From the NCBI RefSeq assembly GCF_900102495.1, contig NZ_FMVQ01000006.1, positions 1 to 64,000 on the forward strand: DNA of 64,000 bases, given 5' to 3'. The position numbers and the translations under genes are program-made. How positions within the stretch are numbered: position 1 is the first letter of the stretch; the number at the start of each line of letters is the position of its first letter. The DNA comes from Nitrosospira sp. Nl5 (GTDB taxonomy: Bacteria > Pseudomonadota > Gammaproteobacteria > Burkholderiales > Nitrosomonadaceae). Of the stretch, positions 7,748 through 15,420 are shown in pieces. The notes under the pieces were generated by a model. That model worked only from the letters and a program-made list of their open reading frames with translations, was not told the origin of the DNA and did no database searches.

Positions 7748-9313
7748 TTAATGAATCGACAACCGTTCTTGCAGGAGCGCCAGTAAGGACTTGCCAAGCT
7801 TACGATCTATCGCAGCCCGTCTTTTAACTTTGCTTTCAGCGGTCGACTCCAACAAATCGTAATCTTTATCGCCATTCATTTTGAAAAGCCTATTGGCTTC
7901 CCAAAACACATACTCGCCGTTTTGGGTTCTTGAATAGTCCAGAGCAGTAACGTCACTTCCACTTGCTCGCCCTGCCCGCACTAAAAGTTCCAGATCGGAC
8001 TCGCCTCCTCGAATAAAGTCTCTATTGGCATTGGCCGAGTCTCCGAAGGATTCGGATGAAACAAAATTCACCAGCCAGTGGGTGCTGACAGTCTTGTGCC
8101 GCAAGACCACGTTGTTACCCACAACATAGGCCCGACACTTGTGATATCTACCTTGCTCATCCGCGATGTCGATAAACTCAATGGCGAGATTGGGTGGAGG
8201 CAAGACACCTGCGCCCCCCGAAGTCAGGAATTTGGTACGCTTCGAACTCACCAGCGCTCGAGCCTCGTCAACATCATGAACCAAGTGCATTTGTTGGCCA
8301 CGGTGAATACCATCGACGCGCAGAATCAGAGGATAAGGAAGCTCAATATCGTCGACACTGGCAAATTTCTGGAATTCCGGGCAGCGAATACCCGCTTGTC
8401 GCAAGTTGCCTAATATAGTGGAATGTCGAACGTCCCATCCCCTAAGTACACTATTAATAACGGGTATCTGGCATGCATTGCAAGCCTTTTCAAATGCCAT
8501 TGCGTGATATACGAAGTCATTGCTCCGGTGCCGGTAACTCCAAAAAATCACGCCTCTGACAATATGCGGATCGAGTTCGATACTGCCGTCCCAGGGTTGG
8601 CAGAGGGACCATGAAAGACCACAGTTCTCCAGCGCCCAAACCAGTTGCCGGGACGCCCCAAATTCGGAAAATTTCTCCAGGGTTGCGTCAGGCGAGACAA
8701 CAATAACTTCGCTCTTCTGCGCTTTTTTCCCCACTTGCAAACCCTTTCTTTCATCGAAGCACCCTGGATTCTGCTGGTATCGTAAACCCGCACCGGGCTC
8801 CATCGGCGGCGCCTTCATTTCCAATTCCGATACGCCCAGCAAGATTTCGGCAACGCCACAAAAAGGAGACATGATCGGCCGATTTGCAGACCATATCTCA
8901 CAATAGCGACACTTTTGCGCCCACGTCAGAGGCCCTGCCTGCGCCAACCCTTTTTTCAATTCCAGATGGTGCTGCTTCCAGCGTTGCCAGTATTTGAGCA
9001 ACTCAGCCTGCCAGGGGCTGCTGCGACGGACTTCGACCCAAGCCTGAAGGATTTCCCGGCATTGGATGTTCGACCACTCGGGATGAGCGTCGATTTCTTG
9101 ACTGAGGAGCCCCCACAAGTCACTGTCAGATAAGCGGGTCCAGGCACTCGCAACGTTTTTAGTAGTAGGCATGCCCGCTTCTTGCGGGATGCCAGCATCG
9201 AATGCGAGATCGTTTCGACCGGGAGCGAAAACTCGAGCCATATCCAGAGTCGATGGGGGTAAAACCCTCTCATGGTCAAGCGGCCAGCGCGCTTGCTCCA
9301 TGGCGTTACTCAT
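7748..9313 (-). CDS. ATP-grasp fold protein (RimK-like ligase)
   Basis: 521 aa from the ATG at 9313, which overlaps the P450 stop as ATGA; the longer frame upstream runs inside the P450 gene and is rejected. The first 220 residues are helical and unrecognised. From about residue 225 a pre-ATP-grasp region (WSYRHRSNDFVYHAMAFEK) leads into ATP-grasp elements: HSTILGNLRQAGI, a Lys/Arg-bearing strand (YPLILRVDG), an AIEFID strand, and the Mg-binding pattern LDYSRTQNGEYVFWEANR. Family members join a carboxylate to an amine or thiol through an acyl phosphate. In RiPP clusters they macrocyclise or extend peptides, which makes a peptide substrate plausible but unproven here. Confidence 0.7.
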   Translation of the reverse strand: MSNAMEQARWPLDHERVLPPSTLDMARVFAPGRNDLAFDAGIPQEAGMPTTKNVASAWTRLSDSDLWGLLSQEIDAHPEWSNIQCREILQAWVEVRRSSPWQAELLKYWQRWKQHHLELKKGLAQAGPLTWAQKCRYCEIWSANRPIMSPFCGVAEILLGVSELEMKAPPMEPGAGLRYQQNPGCFDERKGLQVGKKAQKSEVIVVSPDATLEKFSEFGASRQLVWALENCGLSWSLCQPWDGSIELDPHIVRGVIFWSYRHRSNDFVYHAMAFEKACNACQIPVINSVLRGWDVRHSTILGNLRQAGIRCPEFQKFASVDDIELPYPLILRVDGIHRGQQMHLVHDVDEARALVSSKRTKFLTSGGAGVLPPPNLAIEFIDIADEQGRYHKCRAYVVGNNVVLRHKTVSTHWLVNFVSSESFGDSANANRDFIRGGESDLELLVRAGRASGSDVTALDYSRTQNGEYVFWEANRLFKMNGDKDYDLLESTAESKVKRRAAIDRKLGKSLLALLQERLSIH

Positions 9314-10578
9314 ACGGCCATCGCCTTTTCGATCAGCTCGCGCCGCGCGTAGATTCTGTCGTCTACCGGAAAAGAGACTAAACGGCCATTTGTGCCCAAT
9401 GGCAAACCAACATAGTCTTTTACGTAGTCCGCAGGAAGGGTTAGATGCAAGTTGCACTCCTCTGAGCATACATATTTGAGAACCTCAACCAACATTCCGA
9501 TTGAGTACACCCGACCCGTGCATGACCGCTTACCCAGACCAAATGGCATAAACTTGCAACCCTTTGTCGAATTGGCTGCAGCAAAGCGCTGGGGACGAAA
9601 GTCATCAGGATCCTCCCAAACGTTCTCATTGCGATGCAGACCAAAGACGGACACCATGAAATCCGTAACCTCTTCTTTTGATCGTCCGCTTTTCTCCCAT
9701 ATCCCTTTTTCCTCGTAGCCGAATTGACGGAATGGCGGGAAGAGGCGGAGAACTTCGTTGACGAAGTGCTTTGCCATCGTCTCATCGTCACGGATCTTAT
9801 CGACATATTCCGGACGCGCCGCGAGGCACAACAGCATGGAGCTCATGGCCGCAGACAAAACGTATGAAGACACCAGAATACTGGTCAACTCCCCCCTGAA
9901 TTGCGCTCTGGAGATTTTGCCGCTTTGCTTCAATTCGATCAGATGGGCATACCAACTCCCTTCTTTCGGAGTCGCAAATTCGAACATCATCTTTTCGAGT
10001 TTTACTGTGATTTTTCTGGTGTAATGATCGCTCTTGAAGAATATCAAATCGATGATTTTCCGCATGGGCCCAAAACTGGGGAATTGCATGCCTAACGCAT
10101 ACATCACACCGTCCAGATGCATTGGCCGTGTACCCGGTTGAAAATCGATTTCCCGAATATGCTCCCGCAAGGACTTCTGTACATTTGCACCCAGCAAGTT
10201 CGAGGATAGGCTAAGGTATACCGCTGGAATAAGGCTGCTCGACAGGTGCAACTCCCTGCTATTACCCGTCATAAAGACTTCGTCGACGAGTTCCTTCGCG
10301 ATGTCAGGATAGCGTTCCTGAGCCGGCACACACTCAAGAAATATGCTTCTTAAAAATTGTGCGTGCTCGTCATCGCTGACCACAATAGAATCGTGGCTGA
10401 GGTGAAAGCGGCTCAGCATGTCTCTCGTCAACTGCGATCGCGTGAAGTTGCCTCCCTTGAGATATTCTTTCACCCGATCGGGGTCGGCGCTGTACTCCAG
10501 AAGATTTCTCAACCATGGCAAACTGTATAGATGATCAGTGCCCTTCCATTGGAATCTGTCCAGTAGTGATTGAAACAT
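9310..10578 (-). CDS. cytochrome P450
   Basis: 422 aa from the ATG at 10578 (ribosome site GAGGGGAGC); an in-frame start 11 codons upstream lacks a site. The heme loop FGLGKRSCTG places the thiolate ligand at Cys353, and the K-helix ExxR is Glu275-Arg278 (EVLR) followed by PERF-like DDFRPQRF. The I helix (ILVSSYVLSAAMSSML, about 234-249) lacks the usual (A/G)Gx(D/E)T acid-alcohol pair, so O2 activation may differ. No membrane anchor, so a soluble class I-type enzyme needing a ferredoxin partner not present here. Its stop overlaps the ATP-grasp start, and the CFLTTA gene lies 66 bp upstream in the same operon. Confidence 0.9.
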   Translation of the reverse strand: MFQSLLDRFQWKGTDHLYSLPWLRNLLEYSADPDRVKEYLKGGNFTRSQLTRDMLSRFHLSHDSIVVSDDEHAQFLRSIFLECVPAQERYPDIAKELVDEVFMTGNSRELHLSSSLIPAVYLSLSSNLLGANVQKSLREHIREIDFQPGTRPMHLDGVMYALGMQFPSFGPMRKIIDLIFFKSDHYTRKITVKLEKMMFEFATPKEGSWYAHLIELKQSGKISRAQFRGELTSILVSSYVLSAAMSSMLLCLAARPEYVDKIRDDETMAKHFVNEVLRLFPPFRQFGYEEKGIWEKSGRSKEEVTDFMVSVFGLHRNENVWEDPDDFRPQRFAAANSTKGCKFMPFGLGKRSCTGRVYSIGMLVEVLKYVCSEECNLHLTLPADYVKDYVGLPLGTNGRLVSFPVDDRIYARRELIEKAMAV

Positions 10579-10644
10579 GAGCTCCCCTCTCCCCAGGCCA
10601 ATAATTACCACTACACGAGCGCTACCCCTCTTCTCAAGGCTCGA

Positions 10645-11187
10645 TCAGATATCAAGAACGCGTGCGAATTTCCTCTTGATAAACCCAAGCCGGGCAGACT
10701 GATAAGACAACCCGACAAAAAGCGCGGCTTTGAGTATTCCGAACCGAATCCAATAGGGCAACCACTTCTGGCCGATCCCGTTGAGGCCATACTCATAAAC
10801 CCTATCGACTAACTGCACGTCTGAGAAATGCGTAATCTTTTTGTTAACCAGGCTTGCCGTTGCGAATGTATACAAATCCTTGGCAAGATCGTACTCACCC
10901 AACTTCACCAGTGCCGTAATCTTGCGGAGATGATCGCGCCACAACACAGCCCACTCATCGTTATTGCATCGAGAAACAATCTCTGGAGCAATTTCGTAGT
11001 AGAGGTCTACAGCAGAAAGCTCTTTCTTGCTTTTCATCTTGTTGTCACGGAGGTACCGCGCAAGTTCCAACGGTTCGCAGTCGTCAGGCAAGCCCTGCGC
11101 CTCGACAGTGGCGGTCGTTAAAAAACACGCCCTGGCTGGATCAGGCTTTAATTCGTTTGGCTTTTTTTCACTCACTTTCTTATTCAT
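10645..11187 (-). CDS. CFLTTA-box (CFI-box-like) small protein
   Basis: 180 aa with a strong ribosome site (GGAAGGAG) before the ATG at 11187. After a Lys-rich start, residues 21-40 read CFLTTATVEAQGLPDDCEPL, then ARYLRDN and YYEIAPEIV. That is the Cys/Thr-rich CFxTTA..G.PDDC.EL motif recurrent in otherwise unrelated bacterial proteins, with conserved Cys pair and helical remainder. A hydrophobic patch (GILKAALFVGLSYQ) lies near the C-terminus. Function unknown. It heads the enzyme run P450/ATP-grasp. The upstream 60-codon frame overlaps its start by 8 bp. Confidence 0.7.
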   Translation of the reverse strand: MNKKVSEKKPNELKPDPARACFLTTATVEAQGLPDDCEPLELARYLRDNKMKSKKELSAVDLYYEIAPEIVSRCNNDEWAVLWRDHLRKITALVKLGEYDLAKDLYTFATASLVNKKITHFSDVQLVDRVYEYGLNGIGQKWLPYWIRFGILKAALFVGLSYQSARLGFIKRKFARVLDI

Positions 11188-11362
11188 ATTTCACTCCTTC
11201 CAGGTGAATTAGATGTTTGGATTCGATACAAGGCCGGTAACTCGCTTCTTGATTGAATAATTCATGACACGAACGCCAGGAGCTATGTGCTGCTATTTCT
11301 ACTACTAAATGGATAGAGGTCGAACCAGGCGAAACGATTACTGATGCTTCGAGAGCACTCAC
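11180..11362 (-). CDS. possible 60-aa ORF linking regulator and CFLTTA gene
   Basis: GTG-started frame whose start overlaps the regulator stop (GTGA) and whose end overlaps the CFLTTA gene start by 8 bp, carrying that gene's ribosome site. The product has two Cys and three His and no recognisable motif. Double overlap favours a real coupled gene, but the composition is not decisive and the frame may be chance. Confidence 0.3.
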   Translation of the reverse strand: MSALEASVIVSPGSTSIHLVVEIAAHSSWRSCHELFNQEASYRPCIESKHLIHLEGVKYE

Positions 11363-11691
11363 AGTTGAGTCCTACGCCTGTCATGATGGCTGTCGCGCCT
11401 GCCCATCTTCCGCCTGTCGTATTGCAGGGCATTACGCCGGTTTAGCAGCCGCCGTTCGGGAATATCGGCCGTAGCTTCAATCCGCTCCATCCGTCCTTCT
11501 CCGGCGATTAGCCAATCAAAGGAGAAAGCAAACATGGAATGAATAATCAGCAGTTTCTTTATCTCAGGCGTGGCAACGCCATTTTCCCACGCTGAAACGG
11601 CGGCTTTGGAAACGCCGCACAATTCACCTAACTGACTCTGCGTAAGTTTGTATTTCTTTCGAAGCTGGACAAGTCTTGAACCGATACTCAT
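11359..11691 (-). CDS. XRE-family transcriptional regulator
   Basis: 110 aa. Residues 5-60 form a helix-turn-helix of the Cro/C1 type: LVQLRKKYKLTQSQLGELCG, then the recognition helix in VSKAAVSAWENGVATPEI. The tail (residues 70-110) is Arg-rich and resembles CI-like proteins that have lost their C-terminal domain. First gene of the leftward cluster, so it likely controls it, and probably itself, from the 11692-11880 AT-rich region. Target unknown. Confidence 0.85.
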   Translation of the reverse strand: MSIGSRLVQLRKKYKLTQSQLGELCGVSKAAVSAWENGVATPEIKKLLIIHSMFAFSFDWLIAGEGRMERIEATADIPERRLLNRRNALQYDRRKMGRRDSHHDRRRTQL

Positions 11692-11899
11692 TCTAGGATT
11701 GATACTCCAACGTAATTGAAGGTAAATTTAAAATGTACATACGGCAGAGCTTAATGCCGTTATTAGCTAATTGTCAAATATGTTTTTACTCTAATAATGG
11801 ACCCGCTCCACCTTTCATTACGTCCGTTCAGTAAAGGGGATATCCGATACGATTACTTGTGATTACGAAAGATTACAAATCCTCTTGTTAAAAAAAAAT

Positions 11900-12151
11900 A
11901 TGGAACCCGCAGAACCGATTTCCATCCGCGCGCCAGCAAGGAAGTTATCAGTCAAATCGAGGCGCTTGCAGCGGGCATGGACTACTCTCGTAACGACGTG
12001 GTCAATCAAGCCATCCAGCAACACCTTTCCTAGCATGACGTCCTAAACCATAAAATAGCAGGGGCTAAAGGACGCCAAAGAAGGCACCCTCACCGAGGTT
12101 GACCAGGTCATGAAGGAAATTCGCTCTCATCGTGCCTGCGGGCGCAAATGA
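11900..12151 (+). pseudogene. decayed CopG/ParD-like ribbon-helix-helix antitoxin
   Basis: Reading across frames gives ISIRAP, then VISQIEALAAGMDYSRNDVV and NQAIQQHLS, a stop, then DAKEGTLTEVDQVMKEIR to a final stop. The SRN..VNQAI.Q.L block is the RHH family signature, and the tail matches the toxin-binding extension of ParD-type antitoxins. At least one frameshift near 11942, an in-frame stop near 12033 and a second shift near 12070 break it. No toxin remains next to it. Confidence 0.6.
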
Positions 12152-12694
12152 AGGGGTTTATCACCGATACGGCAAAATTGGACTTGATATTGTTGTGATG
12201 TTGTTTGCGACGGCATCTACGCATGCTGGAGGGATTGAGGGTACAAACGTCAACTTCGGTGTATGATTTTTCACTGCGATTGGATATTTAAGTCTTTATA
12301 TACATGAAGAGCCACTGGTAGGATGGGCCGGAGCCTAAAGTATTTGGGATCATCCCGTAGATCCCAGCATTGGTATTTCTGTTACCGTCAATTATCGTCG
12401 GATTGCAATAACCATGCTGGATATAATTGGACAACAAAAAACCCGCAAGCGTTTATTCATGCGGGTTTTTTGAATTTCTTTGGACTACTTAGAACACTTA
12501 ATCGGTGGGGCGGCGACAACCGAATACATATTCTTATTTATTGATAGTCTACAATAATGTTATATTTATTTGTTTTAGTTACCCCAGCGCCGCACCCGCT
12601 ACCCAGTTCATTCCCTCTGCTTCCGATCGTTGAATTTCGCTCACCGATCTCCCTGCTCACATGACTGCCTGTAGACCCGACATACAATCTAAAA
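12152..12694. other. gene-free stretch with one terminator
   Basis: No convincing coding frame on either strand. The only clear signal is the hairpin at 12436-12470. The 73-aa frame at 12323-12544 crosses that hairpin and is not believed. Confidence 0.5.
12436..12470. terminator. bidirectional rho-independent terminator
   Basis: Stem AAAAACCCGCA / TGCGGGTTTTT with a 13-base loop; A and T tracts on both sides allow use in either direction. It could stop transcription leaving dhaK leftward. Confidence 0.7.
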
Positions 12695-14311
12695 TTAGGC
12701 CAAGTGTTCAAACAGTCGCGCGACCGCCTCAGCACCTGGATCAGCGTGACCGACCAAATGCTTGGCATTGACATAGCAAGCGCGCCCCGCATTCGCCTTG
12801 CTCATGTAGGCAGTGCGATCGGCACCCGCACGCGCGGCTTTCGCCGCCTCGGGCAGGCTCTCTTCCAGGGCATCAAGGGCCGGCGCAAGGGCATCGACCA
12901 TGGTGCGGTCACCCGGACGTGCCCCGCCGATCTCCTGCATTCTCCGTAACCCGGCCTGCAACGCTTCGCGCATTGGCAAGCCGCTTGAAGCGGCATCGCC
13001 CGCTGCGGCGAAGAAGATCGCGAGGAGCACACCGCACGAGCCTCCCATGGTTTGGGAAAGCTCCAAGCCAATGGCTCGATAGAGCTGGGTATGGTCGGCA
13101 AGCGGCAATCGGTCCACGGCGCTAATCAGGGCGCGTGCCGCGCCGGCTAGCGTGCTGCCGGTGTCGCCATCGCCTGACTTCGCGTCGAGCGCGTTGAGGT
13201 CGTTCTCGGCGGCGATCAGAACCTCGCAGCAACTGGTCAGGAACTCCCTGGTCGGGTTGTGCATCGAGGGCATCGGAACAACAGCCGCTAGGCCGTCCGG
13301 AAGCGCCTGAATCGCGACTTGGCCTAGCCGGGAGATCCGTGGCCATGCCGCCAGCGGCGTGCGCTGCTTGAGCAGGGCGATCTCGGCATCGTCGGCAGGA
13401 TAGGCCGAAATCGAGAAGCCATGCATGTCGAGCGATGTCATCATGGCCGCCGGCCCGATGACGTGGGTTATCCGCTCGCCAATCGCTGACCGCCGGATTT
13501 CGTTGAGGATGATCGACATCTCGATGACCGACGTGCCGCCGAGATTGTTGACCATAGCGACATGCGGCCTTTCTTCCATTGCAACTGACAGGCGCTCGAC
13601 CATGGCAGCGACAGCTTCGCTCGCGTCCTTGAACTCGACCTGCTCAACCCCGGCTTCACCGTGGATGCCAAGCCCAAGCTCGGCCATGCCGGGCGGGATG
13701 CGATCCTCCTTTGGCGAACCTGGGATAGTGCAGGTGTTTAGCGACATGCCGATGCTTTTTGTTTTTGATACGACCTTGCGCGCGGCCGCGGCGACATGTG
13801 CCAAGTCGGCACCATTCTCGGCCAATGCGCCGGCTATCTTGTGTACGAAAAGCGTGCCGGCGACGCCGCGGGCCTGGGGCAAGTCGGGCAACGCCACATC
13901 ATCGTCGACGATGACTATCTCGACATTCAAGCCAAACTGGCGAGCGCGTTCTGCCGCCAGCCCGAAATTCAATCGGTCACCGGTATAATTCTTGACGATG
14001 AGCAGGCAGCCGGACGATCCCGTCACGGCAAGGATGCCTGCCAGTACCGCGTCGACTGTCGGCGAGGCGAAGATGTCGCCGCACACCGCAGCCGTCAGCA
14101 TCCCTTCCCCGACGAAACCCGCATGTGCCGGTTCGTGGCCCGATCCACCTCCCGAGATCAACGCGACCTTGGACTTGTCCCAGTCATTGCGTACGACCAC
14201 CCGTATATGCGGATACCCGTCGAGCCGCGCCAGCTTACCCCCAGACGCCGCGACCAGACCATCGACGGCTTCGGTGACGATGCTTTCTTTGGTGTTGATG
14301 AACTGGGCCAT
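12695..14311 (-). CDS. dhaK: dihydroxyacetone kinase, fused DhaK-DhaL
   Basis: 538 aa. The first 330 residues are DhaK: GGGSGHEPAHAGFVG near residues 53-67 binds the substrate phosphate region and His217 in GLGIHGEAG is the hemiaminal-forming residue. Residues 340-538 are DhaL, with the nucleotide/Mg motif DAKSGDGDTGSTL. The fusion gives an ATP-dependent glycerone kinase like the Citrobacter/eukaryotic type rather than the PTS three-subunit enzyme; no DhaM is nearby. It stands alone, GC-rich relative to its flanks, with a 109-bp inverted-repeat element 6 bp upstream of the start, so its native promoter has probably been replaced. Signs of transfer are strong. Confidence 0.93.
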   Translation of the reverse strand: MAQFINTKESIVTEAVDGLVAASGGKLARLDGYPHIRVVVRNDWDKSKVALISGGGSGHEPAHAGFVGEGMLTAAVCGDIFASPTVDAVLAGILAVTGSSGCLLIVKNYTGDRLNFGLAAERARQFGLNVEIVIVDDDVALPDLPQARGVAGTLFVHKIAGALAENGADLAHVAAAARKVVSKTKSIGMSLNTCTIPGSPKEDRIPPGMAELGLGIHGEAGVEQVEFKDASEAVAAMVERLSVAMEERPHVAMVNNLGGTSVIEMSIILNEIRRSAIGERITHVIGPAAMMTSLDMHGFSISAYPADDAEIALLKQRTPLAAWPRISRLGQVAIQALPDGLAAVVPMPSMHNPTREFLTSCCEVLIAAENDLNALDAKSGDGDTGSTLAGAARALISAVDRLPLADHTQLYRAIGLELSQTMGGSCGVLLAIFFAAAGDAASSGLPMREALQAGLRRMQEIGGARPGDRTMVDALAPALDALEESLPEAAKAARAGADRTAYMSKANAGRACYVNAKHLVGHADPGAEAVARLFEHLA

Positions 14312-14317
14312 ATTTTC

Positions 14318-14426
14318 GGCTCTGTTGCAAAAAATGATTTTTGATAAAAAGTGAATTTAAAAGTTATTAAAAAATATTTAGTTAAATATTAAAATATAGC
14401 TGTTTCTTATTTTTTGCAACAGAGCC
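14318..14426. repeat. 109-bp AT-rich element with terminal inverted repeats
   Basis: Ends GGCTCTGTTGCAAAAAA and TTTTTTGCAACAGAGCC are perfect inverted repeats; the interior is very AT-rich and non-coding. It resembles a MITE or the fused ends of a deleted IS (GGCTCTGTTGCAA is an IS-type terminus). It separates dhaK from an IS5-type transposase remnant. Confidence 0.7.
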
Positions 14427-14443
14427 CCTAGGCCCAGGACTCA

Positions 14444-14536
14444 TTAATTGAGATAGATGACGGTAGCGGCGATACAGATGGCTGAGAAGAAGGCATGGGC
14501 GCAGCGGTCATAACGCATGGCGATCCTGCGCCAGTC
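14444..14536 (-). pseudogene. IS5-family transposase C-terminal remnant
   Basis: The - strand frame gives DWRRIAMRYDRCAHAFFSAI and CIAATVIYLN then stop, the characteristic end of IS427-type IS5 orfB proteins. Everything upstream of DWRR is missing; it is a dead IS fragment. The following 14537-14778 stretch shows no gene. Confidence 0.75.
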
Positions 14537-14778
14537 CTAGCGGTGAATAACGGGGACAGACCACGGTTTCGCTCGCGAGCAAGTACGAAGGCGCAAAAAA
14601 CATGGCTACTCACTTCTTGTTCTGAGATTTTTTAGTGGGCGCGGAGCGGGAATATGCCATCTCGCCTTGGGCGATCCGGCCATCCCCCGCTTTGCTTTGG
14701 GGTCGCACTTGCTTTTGGTCGCGCATCCAAGTGAGTGGTGCCACTTAATCGAGTCCGTGGCGCATTCTCATCACTTCC

Positions 14779-14812
14779 AATTAAAAAACCACCGCAAGGG
14801 TGGTTTTTTAAT
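14779..14812 (-). terminator. terminator of ssrA
   Basis: Perfect stem AATTAAAAAACCACC / GGTGGTTTTTTAATT with loop GCAAG, starting right after the tmRNA CCA end. Confidence 0.9.
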
Positions 14813-15175
14813 TGGTGGAGGCGGCGGGAATCGAACCCGCGTCCGCAAGTCCTCTACAGTCAGTTCTACATACTTAGCCATGTTATTTAGTTTAGCCTGG
14901 CATCCGCCAACCGGCGGGCTGACGACAAGCGAGTTACCTATTGTTTAACGCTCTGTAAAGTAACCCTACTGAGCGCGATCCTCGTTAATGGCTCCGCTGC
15001 CTGTTGCCAGACCCGGCGTTGAGGCCCACCGGTGCGGAGTCCAGCCGGATTTAAGCGGCTAGAGCGTAACGTTCGTCGTTTGCGACTATTGGTTTTCCAG
15101 ATGTATTTACGAGGTGACTGGTCCTCGGTATGCCCTGCCCTGCTTTGCAACCCACGTCGAAGCCAGGTCGCCCCC
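14813..15175 (-). ncRNA. ssrA: transfer-messenger RNA (tmRNA)
   Basis: 363 nt, one-piece tmRNA. The 5' end GGGGGCGACCTGGCTTCGAC pairs with the 3' acceptor region; the 3' end GGTTCGATTCCCGCCGCCTCCACCA has the T arm and encoded CCA. The tag frame reads (A)ANDERYALAA then TAA (GCAAACGACGAACG...GCTTAA near 15050-15085 on the - strand), the betaproteobacterial tag type ending ALAA for ClpXP recognition. It rescues stalled ribosomes with SmpB. A strong terminator follows. Small open frames drawn over this region are not genes. Confidence 0.97.
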
Positions 15176-15259
15176 GGCATTCTGTATTACAACCGTTAGA
15201 TGATAATGAACCGGAAGAGTTCAATGCATACTATACAGGAACCGGTGTAATGAGTCAGA

Positions 15260-15419
15260 GATATCGCTACTTAAAAATGACTGGATTGCCGCCATACTGC
15301 GTTGCTCGTCGTTGCATAGGAATAACTATGCGCCTCCTCGCGCCTTGTCTGACGCCAATCCAGTCATTTTTAATATTCCATCACGGTTTATTCATTTGAA
15401 CCGGTTATGTAGCGATATC
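15260..15419. repeat. 160-bp long inverted repeat element
   Basis: Nested inverted arms: GATATCGCTA (15260-15269) with TAGCGATATC (15410-15419), and TTAAAAATGACTGGATTG (15271-15288) with CAATCCAGTCATTTTTAA (15356-15373). The loop contains TGCGTTGCTCGTCGTTGCATAG, a phrase I associate with dispersed betaproteobacterial repeats. It ends one base past the stop of gph and may act as its terminator. Confidence 0.7.
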
Positions 15420-15420
15420 A

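Noticed and set aside
9314-9469. Longer N-terminus for the ATP-grasp protein
   Set aside because: It lies inside the P450 coding frame; the ATG at 9313 overlaps the P450 stop in the usual ATGA form.
12323-12544. 73-codon frame upstream of dhaK
   Set aside because: Runs through the terminator hairpin at 12436-12470 and has no coding signature.
14938-15180. Open frame over the tmRNA
   Set aside because: The region is fully explained by ssrA structure and tag frame.
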